Assembly: GCA_026261815.1 (NCBI GenBank)
Contig: JAMPIT010000258.1
Coordinates: 9,043,501-9,107,500, forward strand
Direction of reading: 5' to 3'
DNA length: 64,000 nt
DNA from: Monarcha castaneiventris obscurior
Taxonomy: Eukaryota; Chordata; Aves; Passeriformes; Monarchidae
In this document: positions 35,633-46,862 of the stretch, in pieces
How the letters are laid out: each line of letters opens with the position of its first letter
Numbering within the stretch: position 1 is the stretch's first letter
Position numbers and translations under genes: made by a program
Notes under the pieces: generated by a model
The model's input: only the letters and a program-made list of their open reading frames with translations
Database searches by the model: none
Told to the model about the DNA's origin: nothing

Positions 35633-38600
35633 AGGAAAAGCTAAACATTGTGTGTCTTCAAAACACTAAATTTGTCTGATCTGATGTAATTGCTCACTCT
35701 CCTCTTTCTTCACCCCCTCTCCCTCCCATTCCTCAGCTTGGGATTCTGTTTTCAGATTTTTAATGATACTGTGCTTCAGAATGTAAACCAGAATGAAGCT
35801 TGCACTCGCCTGCTGCAGGTCTCTTGCTGAACAGTGACAGACTCTTGTAACACTTGATTTTGGTACAGAAGAGGTCGGTGTAATCAAATGCTTCTGGATG
35901 GCTTATTGTACCAAACTCTTATGTGGGGTATAGTTGCTTCCAGTTGTAAGAAGTGAGCATGCTAATCCTAGATCTCCTCTGATTTGTTCTTTGCAAGCTG
36001 GGTTCTGAACTCTCACACCACTGCAGCCAAGCAAGATTTTACCCTGGTATAATCTAAATTCCCTTGTAGTTATTTTAGACATGATGCAAAACACAGGAGG
36101 GGAAGAGAGCCATACTCCTCAGTTATTGGATGTCTGGTACCATCCTTTGGCAAGGGCTGCTGTCAAATACTGGAGTGGGTAGTCCTGGGCTTCATCAACT
36201 ACAGCAATCATCAAATAAATCCCCTCCCTGGAAAGTGTACAAAGCAGCTTATTTCCATTCCTTAAGCTTCTAAAATGAAAAAGAGCTAAGTTTGGCAAAC
36301 CGAACCACTTGGCATCAAAGCACAACTGGCAAAGCAATTGTTCAGTGTGCAACCTTGAAAGTTACTTTTGTTCCCATTACTGGAAGCGTTTCCCTTGCAA
36401 TGCACCCATTGTGCAGGACAGGAAGCAGACAGTCATGCAGGTCTGAGAATGCTGGAGACCCGTTTCTGACCCTGGGGCTGATTTCCTGTTCAAATGGCTT
36501 TTTTCTGTAATGCCTGGGCAGTAGTGCCAGGCTTGTTGATGTATAATGTTTACACTAGAAGTATTATTTCACTGAATGTCTTGAATTCACAAGTAGGGAA
36601 GTGACAAGGCTGGAGCACTGACAGCCATTGCAGGAAGGGTAGTCTGGTTGCCCGGCATGCCATGACATTTTTTATTTTGCACTACTGACCCTGACGCATC
36701 CCAGACACTTCCTAATTGGCCAGAGTGCAATCTTCAGGCAAGGAATTGTGTAGATGCCACTTTTCTCATTTAAATGATACCCTACAAAGCTTAACCAAAA
36801 CTGTGTGAGAGAAGAATAAAATTCACATAAACTGCTATGTCAAAATGAACCACATCTGCTTGTGTGTCCCTTCTACTTCCCCAGGAAAAAAAGGAAAAAT
36901 GAGACATAGCCTTTGCTGTTAGTGGAAATCTTGAATGGTTTCCTCAGTGGTCTGTGGACATGGAAATTTTTCGTTATAAAGAAACTTGCCTCTACATCTC
37001 AGCTAATTTGCAGTTCTAATCAGCTGCCATTCTCACACCTCTCGGGCATCTAGCATTCCCTTGATGCTGGGCTGCGACCAAATGCCCGAAGAGGGAAATC
37101 AGTTCAAAGGCACAAATGATAGCCAGGTGCCTCATGCCTGTGGAAAAGCCGGTGTGAGACGAGTGTCTGATTGTTTTCCCTGCCCTTGTGATCTCTGCAC
37201 TCTCTTACTGACAGTGTTAACTGGCTGATGAGGCCCATATTTCTGATCCCTGCTTTTGTGACAGAGATAACCTGGCCAAAGTGTTTCACATCTGCCCCAG
37301 TTTCAGGTAGGGCTCAGTTTTGTTTTAAACAGGCATAGATCTGCTTCCAGGCTCATAAATCCTGGCACACCCTCACAGTCCTGACAGCAGCAGGATAGAA
37401 GAGCAGGGCTGTCTGAAGTCTCTCTGTAGTGGAATCTGATTGATCCTGTGAGGTCTTGGTCCAGGCTGCAGCCCTGGCTCTGCCAAGGTAAATACAGTGT
37501 GATTCCATTAGCATCTGTGAAGGTAGCTTGGCTTTGTCGTGGTGTGGGTGAGTTGGGACTCTTGGCCCTTTGCTCCCTGAGGTCTTTTTGCCTATCACAG
37601 GTGATGTATTTGCTGTGAATGATGGACCCAGAGCCAATAAGCCATCCTGAAGTGTTCTTTGAAGTTCTGTTTTGCCCAAACCTTCAGACTAGGGCTATGG
37701 GCAGACTAAGGCTGCATTCCTTCTACTGGCTCCATTACTCTGAGCAGTCTCCCTGAGGCTGTTTTGCCACAGTATCTGTGTTTGGTTTAGGCACCTGAAG
37801 TCCCAGCTGCTGCCATTGTTCCCCATTGACTTGCATGTGCTATTGCACAGATTCTTTTCACAACTATTTTGCACTCACAGAGCAAATGAAAATTGGTATA
37901 AAATCAACTGACACAATGTATGTGGTGTGATCTATGGGATAAGGGCTTGGTCCTGCACCTCTCATTGTGCTTGGCCTAATTCTGTTTGCTCAGTAGCATT
38001 AGAGCTGTGAGAAAACCCACAGCTTCCAGGAGCTGTTCTATACTTGCATGACTGAGAGCTCAGAAGTGGGCCTGTGAGGTGCAGGATTACACCCCAGGAT
38101 GAAAAGCAGCTGTTAAGCCTGAAACAAATACAGGAAATGTGAACATGGAGGCAAAACAAAGAAACTCAAGTTCTTTTAAAACAGTAAGATGTGAGAAGGT
38201 TTTAATTTTAAGAGTCAGAACATCAGGAGGAAAGGGGGAAGTAACCTCACTGTCGTAGCAGCCATCTGGTACCAGGCTGCAGTTAGAGGAGCATTGATCT
38301 CATTGACCCATATTGTATTAAATATATATGTAGAGTTAAATAAATAACTTTTGCACAGTGTTAAATGGGGGAGGGGGGGAGGGGATGCTGAAACTCGAAT
38401 ATGCACAGTTTCTTCTAATCTGTTTTGAAGTATATTTGCAGGGAATTAGGGGTGATTCAGTATTTTGTATTGGTATGGATGGAAATCAGGTCTGCTTCCA
38501 CAGTTGCCATTGGCCCCATTGTGTCAGCCACCAGTGCCATGTTTTCGAAGTTAGTAAGTTACAAATCTTTTCCCACTGCTTTATTGATTACAAGTAACCT

Positions 38601-40878
38601 GAGCATGGGAAGAACCAACCTAGAAACAGAGGGGTGTCCTGACAGATGCTCCACTAGTGTGTGGAGCAGTCATGTGTGATTGTCCACCTTCTGATACTGG
38701 AGTGCTCTAGTTTTGGGGGTTGTGTTTGGGTTTTTATTTCATTCTCATCAGCAGTGAAGTGAGTTGCTGCTTTGCACCATTGGTAGTTGCGATCTAGAGT
38801 TATATCCAGTACAGCCCTCTGTCTTATGCCAAAAATAAAATGCTCTTTCCCCACTCATCTCTCTTGAGGTAGCAGATGTTCAAGAAGTTTTCCATTTAAT
38901 GTGATGGGCCTGATTCTTTTCTCGCTGACACTAGTGTTAGCAAGCCTTCCACAACCAAAAACAACCATTCCCAGGAAAAAAAGCTTGCATTTAGTCATAG
39001 CTGAATTCTAGTCACAGCAGGGCAAAAATCAAAGTTTTTCCCTCACAAAGCCAGGCAACTGTAATGGGACTGTGGAAATGAATGTTGACACTTAGTGCTG
39101 TTTTGGGGAGGACAGGAGAAGGAGGAGGGTCTTGGTTGCCCCAAATCCTGGGCTCTCTGCAGGCTTCAGTGGCACCATGTCTGTAACTGAACGCTGTGGC
39201 TGTTTAAAACAGCAGAATTGCTAGAGGAGTGTCACACTTTAAGTTTGGAAAAGCCCCTTACTTGGTACTTGAACAATCTCGCTTCTGGTTTTGAATGTGT
39301 GTTTATTTTTTATTTTTTTTTACGCTAACAGGGAGTAAAAATCTGAAATGTTAGTGAGTCTTGTATGCTTGCTGCATTGTGCAGACATGAAACAGGTACT
39401 GCTTGTGGATCAGGAGGGGTAAGAGACAGGTTCAAAATGCAGTTTTACAAAGCACTATGATGGGTTGGGGGTTGTTTTGTTTAGACCATGTTTAAAATCA
39501 GGTTTTCTTATGTGTAGCTTCCTTATAGTTGATTTGCAACCTCTGCTTTTGCAATAGCAAAATCAAAATAACATTCCCGAAGAACAAAAATGCTGTGAGG
39601 GGAGGGGGGTCAGGCTTGCTCAAATTCAGCATTCAAAGCAAATAGCTTTAGTGGAGAGGAAGGATCAGCACCCTAAAGCATCCCTCTGGTTGTAGTTTGG
39701 TGAAGCAGGACACAGACCATGAAGCAGAAACCTCTGCCCGGAACTACGAAAATAAGAGGAGATGCCAGAGCAGACCCTTCCCTTTGGAATAACCAGTTGT
39801 ACTCTCCTTCAATGCACATGCGGGAGAGGGTTTAGGGAATTGATGTAAGTCCTTGAGGAGCTGCTGCCCTTTCTGTATGGGAAGGGAACTTGCACTGCTG
39901 ATCCCCTTGTTTCCCTTGGCACACGAGCAGCCGGGAGGAGGGAAGGACCAGCCCAAAGAAGCGCCGGCCTGTTCGTCAGGCAGCTCGGCCAGTTCAGCCC
40001 TGCGTGAGCAGCAGCTTTGGCCGGGGTTATGTGAAGTTTGGCCAACATTTTTGTGAATCTTGCATTCTGTGGGCAGAAATACTTTCCACCGAATGGGAAG
40101 GGGAAAAAAAAAAAAAAATCTCTCTTGAAATCTTTTTAGTTCCTTCCTGTTTGTTCAAAGGGGCAGATTGGGAGCTTTAGCTTGTTAACTGTTTAGATGA
40201 TGGCAGTGCTTGAAGTGCTGGTCTTTGGGGCTGGCTCCATACAATTAATGCAGAATTTGCATTTTTTTAAATTGCTATTGGCACGGACTCGCCGTATTTT
40301 ATGACTAGACTCACCATTTGTTCTAAAGTTTGCCTTTAAAAAATGTAACATGAGCTTCAGAGGCAAGGGGAAAAAAAAGTGAGACAGGCCCTTTTTGATA
40401 GAAAAAAATGCTTCGTTGATCAACCTGTATTAGAGAAAGCAGCTTTAATTTGATGCCCCCCTCCACCACCTTCCCTTGGGATTGCTGCTGTGTGATCGGC
40501 ATTGGCAAATGAGGGGAAGGATATTTCCCCCTGTATCCAGCAACGCCGTTCCCATGCACTTTCCAAGTGCTTGTAGCAAGAGGCTCGGGATGGTTTGGAG
40601 AAAGTTACTGCATCCAAAGACAAAAGGAAAGGTCTCTAAGGGTGACTGTCAGCCCCCAGGAGGGGATTGTAGGATGCTGGGGCCGGCCCCGAGCTGCCCC
40701 CGGGTCTCTGTTGGCTGCAGGGCGGGGCTCACGTTCAGCCGGCTGGGTCGGGGTTTTGATCTGTTTTGTTTTCGTGAGTGACTTCTACATCCAGCAAAGA
40801 TCTGTTTGATGAAAACCTGTTAATTTTGTATATCTGGCTGTTTATTGCACCATGGGATTGTAATGGTCTGCATCATCC

Positions 40879-40955
40879 GTGTGTGTGTGTGCGCGTGCGT
40901 GTGTGTGTATATGTACTGTATGTATATAGATATATGTAAAATATATTCACGTACA
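40879..40955 (+). repeat. TG/TA-rich microsatellite in the PIK3R3 3' UTR
   Basis: Bases 40,879-40,910 are alternating G/T with a CGCGTGCG interruption. They pass into a TA-rich stretch to about 40,955. TGTATATA at 40,921-40,928 matches the Pumilio consensus UGUANAUA. Confidence 0.85.
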
Positions 40956-41904
40956 CATTTATATGCATTAGCTGTAAGTGGCACTGCCCCTTAAAACAAA
41001 ACTCACCGTTAGCACATTCTGCCACGTGTTCAGGCAGAATTGGGTTGGTTTTTTTTTGTCAAATGAAAAGGAGTTTATTGTGTTCATCTTGCATATGTGC
41101 TTCTGAAATGCTGAACTCTGGATTTCCTCGGGGGGGTTGCTACTATATTTGTAAACAGAGTTGTTTTGGGGTGTTACTTACTCTGGGACAAAGCATTCAA
41201 CCGTGTCCCAAGCAAAGGCTTAGCAAAAGAACCCCTCTTGCTCTCCTGTGAGATGCAGTGATTGTTTGCACGTTTCAGTGGCCCCTCAGTGCCCCCTGTC
41301 CAGAGCTGATGTGCAATGGGTGGTGTTGGTGCGTGTCCCTTTGTGAGTGGACTCTTTGTACAAGGTGTGGTTCAATGTAAAGCATGAGTGGGTGTTTGAT
41401 CTTGTGTCGAGGGCTGAAATAACAGCACACTCCTTTGTACAACCTTTGCATCAATGTTTCTGCTTTTCTTTGACTTCTATTTTCTTTAAGGGAAACTGCA
41501 TCTGTTAAGAACCTGCTTCTCCAGAAGCTATTGAATTATTTTGTTTTCCAGATGAATTCCAGCATGTAACTTTGGTACTCTTGTTTGTTATTTGTGTAAA
41601 ATCTGTTCTTCTGTCGTTTATGGTGTAGTCGGGGAGGGGGGTGGGGGGAAGAAAAGAAAAAAAAAAAAGGAATTCATGTAGTTTAACTTTTAAAGAAAAG
41701 AAACAAACTGCTTCATAAGGAAACCAAGTGTATGTTAGTGTTTTCTGACAAGTCATCCTGTAGTTTCTAGCTCAGTAATGCAACACTGTACTTGTCACCG
41801 GGTGTGTTACAATTTTGCTGTACTTTCTTTTACTAGATGGTTGGGCTTTTAAATCCCAGACACTAAGCATCCTGGGCCTACTTGCTCTAGATCAAAAAAA
41901 ATGC

Positions 41905-41982
41905 AATAAAAAAAAAGATTGCAATAAAGCACATTGACATGTAATGTTTTAGAAGGATGTACTGACAGCTGTTTCTAATAAA
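41905..41982 (+). terminator. PIK3R3: Distal poly(A) signals of PIK3R3
   Basis: Three AATAAA hexamers lie at 41,905, 41,923 and 41,977. The last is followed by a GT-rich stretch (GTGGTCGGGTTGCCGTGGTG) from about 41,997, fitting cleavage near 41,995-42,000. Confidence 0.75.
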
Positions 41983-44900
41983 TTTCGAACTGCAGCGTGG
42001 TCGGGTTGCCGTGGTGTAGCTGTGTCTGTCTCCCAGCCGAGGCCATGGGCATCATCTTTAACAGAAGCAGAGGTCTTGCAGAGGTCTGATTTCCTCTAGG
42101 CTGGAGAGAAAGCCCCTCCTGGGGCTGGGAGGAGGGAGGAATACACGTAGCACACGCGCGTTCCCTAATGGAGCCTTCCCTGCGTTCCTTTCACAGCGTC
42201 TTTGAGGGAGCAGGAGCCATCAGCAGTGTTCTTGCATGGCTCACTGCCTCCTCTGCCATCAGGGAAAGCCACCTTTGGTGCTGCCCCTGTTGGTACTGGG
42301 GGAGAGGAGGGGATGCACCACTTGAGCAGACTTAGGAGAGACATGGCTCAGCTGCATCCCTTCACCTAGACAGTGCAGGAGTTCAGGAAATCACTGCTTT
42401 CCCAATTCCTTCATGAGCACGAGGCACTGGAACCACTGACAAATCAGTGAGTTTGGGGGTGGTGTTGCTGATCCTCTTTCATTCCAAACAGAGGTTATGG
42501 CAGGAGAGCAAACCTGGGGGGATGTTTTGCCCCTTGAACTTGGGAGTCAGATGGGATGCCACCCCAGCATCCTCAGAAATTTAGGGCAGGGGCAGTGGCT
42601 GTGCGTGGCTCAGTGTTTTTGTGGCCCCATGAGTCGACGTTTCTGCAGACTGACAAGCAACATTTTTCCAACCTCCTGAGTCAACCATTTTTTTTAAAAT
42701 GCTGCATCAGCATTTTTCACAGGACCAAGTAAGCCTTTTCAGCTACTGAGTCAGCATTCTCTCCATCACCCACACCAGAGGCCCCTCCACCAGCAGGCTG
42801 GGAACACCCAACTGGGCAGAAAAGTCCCTGGTCATGGTGCAGGAGATCTGGGAGCACCCAAATGGACCCTGAGGGCTCACTCAGGCATTTGTCATTACAC
42901 CCAGCAAGGAGCTCACCCCATGTTACAGCACCTCAGGGTGCTCCCTGCTGTCCTGCTCACAGGGAAGGGGCACAGCACGGGAGGGATGCAGCCACTCAGA
43001 AACATCACCTGCAACAGCAGGAGCCACGTGGTACCCAATGGATGAGCCATGGGCTTTGTGGGCCAGTAGTCACTGCATTGGCACTACCAGGTGAGAGGAG
43101 AGTTGTGGGGAAACATCAGCAAGAAACTGGGAGGACTCTACAAGGTGCTGCAGGGGCCTGGATCTTTTTTATTATTATTTAATTTATTTCTTTTTAATGA
43201 GGGCTAATGAGGTAGAATTGCAGGGAAGATGTAAGTCACTAATTGGCGAGTGGTTTTCCAGGGCTTTGCCAGACTGTTCGCTGTGTTATGAAAACATCAC
43301 AGCCAGAGCCGGCGTAGGAAATTTCCGAGCGGCCGTGCTGACTGGATGGAAAGAAAAACACCTCCCAGCTCAGATGTCTTCTCAGAGAAAGGGCAGATCC
43401 CGGGGATTTTTCCATCCTCAGCAATTCCACAGAGCTTCCTGCAGGTCCCCTGGGTTCCCCCCCACTCACACACAGGAGCCTTCCCAGGGGCAGGCAATGG
43501 CCTGGCACCCCCAGCCATGGAATCACAGGGCAGGGGTGCAGGATGGAGGGACAGGAGTCCCCAGGCTGATTTCGTGGGGTTTCTGTTCTCCCTCATGCAG
43601 GAGCCCACTGTAGTGGGAGATTCATGCAAGGAGTTTGCCCATGGGAAAAAAAATCTGGCGAGAAAAACCCTAACACTTCCAAAAGCCCATCCTCCCCCAA
43701 ACACCTCCAAAAGCCCATCCTCTCCCAGCCAAAATGCCTTGATGTAAGGGATCAGGGTTTGGTTTGAAACCCAGGGCTTGTTGCAGCAACCAGGCTGCTC
43801 CATTTCTCCTCCTTGGTTTCAGCTCTCGAAATAGACTTATTTTAGTCTAATAGTTTAGTTTAATAGACGCCTTGTTGCTGGGCAGCAGGAGCAACACAAC
43901 CACAGCCATGGCTCCGAGTGCCACAGTCATAAATAAAGGGCAGGGTGGTGAGTGTGCTGCACGGCCCCTTGAGCAGCCCTAAATCCATGAGGGACGTGGT
44001 TGCCTGTCCCCTCCATCCCACTCCCAACATGCACAGCCAGAATGTGGGATCCATCAGGTGCCTCTGCCATGAATGAAGCACCTGAGCCTGGAAATGCAGC
44101 CGGGGCAGCTGCTTCTCACACCAGTCCCACTGGGGTTGGGGTTGGGGTGGGTGCAAAGGTACCCAGGATGGAGGGTGCTGCCTGAATCCCCTGGGAAGAG
44201 GACCCCTCCCAAAGAAGCACAACCTGGCTGAGCCCCAGGGACACACGAGGATGGGGGAGTGTTCACCCTGGTCATGGGCCACAATTTATCCCTGTGAGAC
44301 AGGTGATGCAGCATTTCCCTCCTTGGAGCATCAGGTCCAAGCTTGGGGCAGCAGTCGGCAGCTTTCAAGTGAGCTGGTGGATTAGGGTTGGCCACAGACC
44401 CAGAATCCCCATTTCATGGGCAATCTCATCATCTTGCTCATCAGGCTTCATCCAAATTGGAACAAAATGGTAATGTACAAAATTTGACTCTAGCCAATAC
44501 TTTTAAAGGGAAAAAACCATCCCACATTGATATTTGTTGAGCTGGCACAGTCCCACACCAGCATTAGCCTTTCTGTACCAATGTTATCCATGAGCCCAGA
44601 AGGGTTGGGAGAACAGAGGCTTCACCCTGACCAACATAATTCACTTCCCTGGCTACTATTTTCTCCAGATTTTCTCTTGGCTGCTATTTTCCTCAAATCC
44701 GTTCTTTCTGATGGCAAATCTTTCTCCCTGAGCAGATCTAATTGGCTTTGTAGAGAAGTGATGGGTAGGGGACGAAATGCCAGGGCACCATCTGCATGAA
44801 GTCTGTGTGCTCCCTGGGCAGAACATGTGGTGGAGCAGGAGGAAAAGGCTGCAGAGCGCTGCCCTGGGTTGCTGCCCACTCTCCTGTCTCCAAACCCATC

Positions 44901-46113
44901 CTTGGTGGTGATGGTGGCTTCTGAGAAACATCTTGGCCATCTCTGCTCAGTCACTGGCACATTGCAGGGCAAAACCTGCTGCAGGTTCCCCTGGGCTCCA
45001 GTTCTCTTGGGCACAGCCATCTGCGCAGAGCCCTCCCTTCCCTGGCCCCACCAGACCCAAGCCATCTCCCCCAGACAAGGGACAGACCCCTGACCTCCCC
45101 CTTGGAGCAAACGGAGGCAGCTCCTCACATCCAGCTGGCTCAGCCTCCCAGCCCTGACACAAACTAGAACAACTCAGGGTCTGGCTCCCAGAAGAGGGAT
45201 AAGGAGGAGGAAGAGGAGCATGAGCTGTCACAAGGCCTCAGGGGCAAGCAAAGGCGTGTCCCATAGTGGAGCATCTTCAGGCAGACCAGGGTGCCAGGAG
45301 AGCAGGGGCCAGGATGTGCCCCTCCATCCCAAAAACCTCTCCCTGTGCTCCTGCATGGGCTTCTGGGCAAGATCCCGGCTCTTCCGGCTGCTGCCACAGG
45401 TCTGTGCCCAGGACAGGCACTCGATAATCACAAGCCTGCTTCAAGCAGAGCTGTGGCTGGAGCATTTCCCAAACTTTTTCCCTTTGCTCACACTTTCAAG
45501 GGAAGGGGCAGGATGGGTGCACTGAGAGCAGAGCCAGCCGCCCTGGGCAGGTGCTGTGCACGCTCCCGCGGCCGCTCTGCCAAAGGAAACACAAACATCC
45601 TACCCAAAGAAAGCACTTTTCATCGGCAACACAGGTTCCCATTTTTGCACAGGGCTGGTCTGTTCCGGGCAGCTTTCCCCACCGCACTGCTGGGCCGAGC
45701 AAGGGCCCGGCCGAGCTTTCCGGGCTGGGCTCTGGCCAGAGCCGCCCTTCCTGCCCCACGTTAGACCCACAGAAACCAGGCAATGCGACCACGTCCGGCA
45801 CCTGGAGAGGATTTAGGCTGACCTGATGTGAGACACCTCAGAGTTAAAGGGGCTTAGTCAGCCTCGGAGTCCCTCCTGCGCTTGAGATGTGGCATTTGGG
45901 GATGCAGGACCCTGGAGATTGTAGACCTGGGGGCTGTGGGACCTTGCTTCTCCTTATTTCTGGCAAGGGGAATTTTGGCCAAACCTGGCTGTCCCAGCAC
46001 TGCAGACAGAGGTGGTGAGGCCCCATACCCTAGAAGGAGCTTTGGAAGGGAAATTCCAGTGTCATGGAATGGTGCAGCTCAACACCAAGCCAGGACAACA
46101 AACATAGGTTATT

Positions 46114-46130
46114 AAAAAAAAAAAAAAAAA
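46114..46130. repeat. Poly(A) tract followed by A-rich sequence
   Basis: A run of 17 A continues into GAAAAACTAAAAAAATAAAA to about 46,150. No retrogene body was recognised upstream. Confidence 0.85.
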
Positions 46131-46378
46131 GAAAAACTAAAAAAATAAAAGGCAAGTGTTACTTTGGCCTAAAAAGCAGGATTTGGGGCAGAAGAGGGGG
46201 TGAGGAGGAGTGTAAGGGCACTTGGACACACATCACTCACGGAATAAATAGCTGTGGGTGTTTTATACCTGCCCTCAGTGTCGGGTGGGGAGAGAAGCAG
46301 CCGGGGCCCCTCGTCCTGCTCCTCTGTGCCCATCAGAGCACTGCTGCTGTGGCAGAGCCAGCGAGTTCCTGGTCCCAG

Positions 46379-46862
46379 CACCTGCCCCACCTCACCTGCC
46401 CCATCTCACCTGCCCCATCCCACCTATCCCATCTCACCTGCCCCACCTCACCTGCCCCATCTCACCTGCCCCATCCCACCTATCCCACCTCACCTGCCCC
46501 ATCCCACCTGCCCCATCCCACCTGCCCCATCTCACCTGCCCATCTCACCTGCCCCATCTCACCTGCCCCATCTCACCTGCCCAATTCCACCTCCCCCATT
46601 CCACCTGCCCCATCTCACCCACCCTGGCTCACCTGTCCAATTCCACCTCCCCCACCTCACCTGCCCCACCCCACCTGCCCATCTCACCTGCCCCATCTCA
46701 CCCATCCCAGCTCACCTGCCTCATCTCACCTGCCCAATTCCACCTCCCCCATCTCACCTGCCCCACCCCACCTGCCCATCTCACCTGCCCAATCTCACCC
46801 ATCCCAGCTCACCTGCCCATCTCACCTGCCCCATCTCACCCATCCCAGCTCACCTGCCCAGC
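46379..46862 (+). repeat. 14-bp C-rich minisatellite, about 34 units
   Basis: Units of 14 bases of the form CACCTGCCCCATCT are repeated head to tail for about 484 bases, with variants (CACCTATCCCATCT, CACCTCCCCCATTC, CACCCATCCCAGCT) and a few 13-base units. Variants recur in blocks, as in arrays grown by unequal exchange or replication slippage. About 26 units keep an exact CACCTG. The complementary strand is G-rich with GGGG runs at 14-base spacing. Pro/His/Ser-rich open frames cross the array in all three forward frames, a by-product of the repeat. Confidence 0.95.

Larger units (their letters stand above)
34840..42000 (+). other. PIK3R3: PIK3R3 3' UTR (about 7.1 kb, several poly(A) choices)
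   Basis: No further coding exon is found after the stop. The AT-rich sequence runs to a cluster of AATAAA signals at 41,905-41,982, after which the composition turns GC-rich. A good proximal signal with a GU-rich follow-up lies at 35,627. Other AATAAA motifs occur near 36,820, 38,338 and 38,834. A TG/TA microsatellite lies at 40,879-40,955 and includes a UGUAUAUA Pumilio-type site at 40,921. The exact 3' end is inferred from signals only. Confidence 0.7.
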
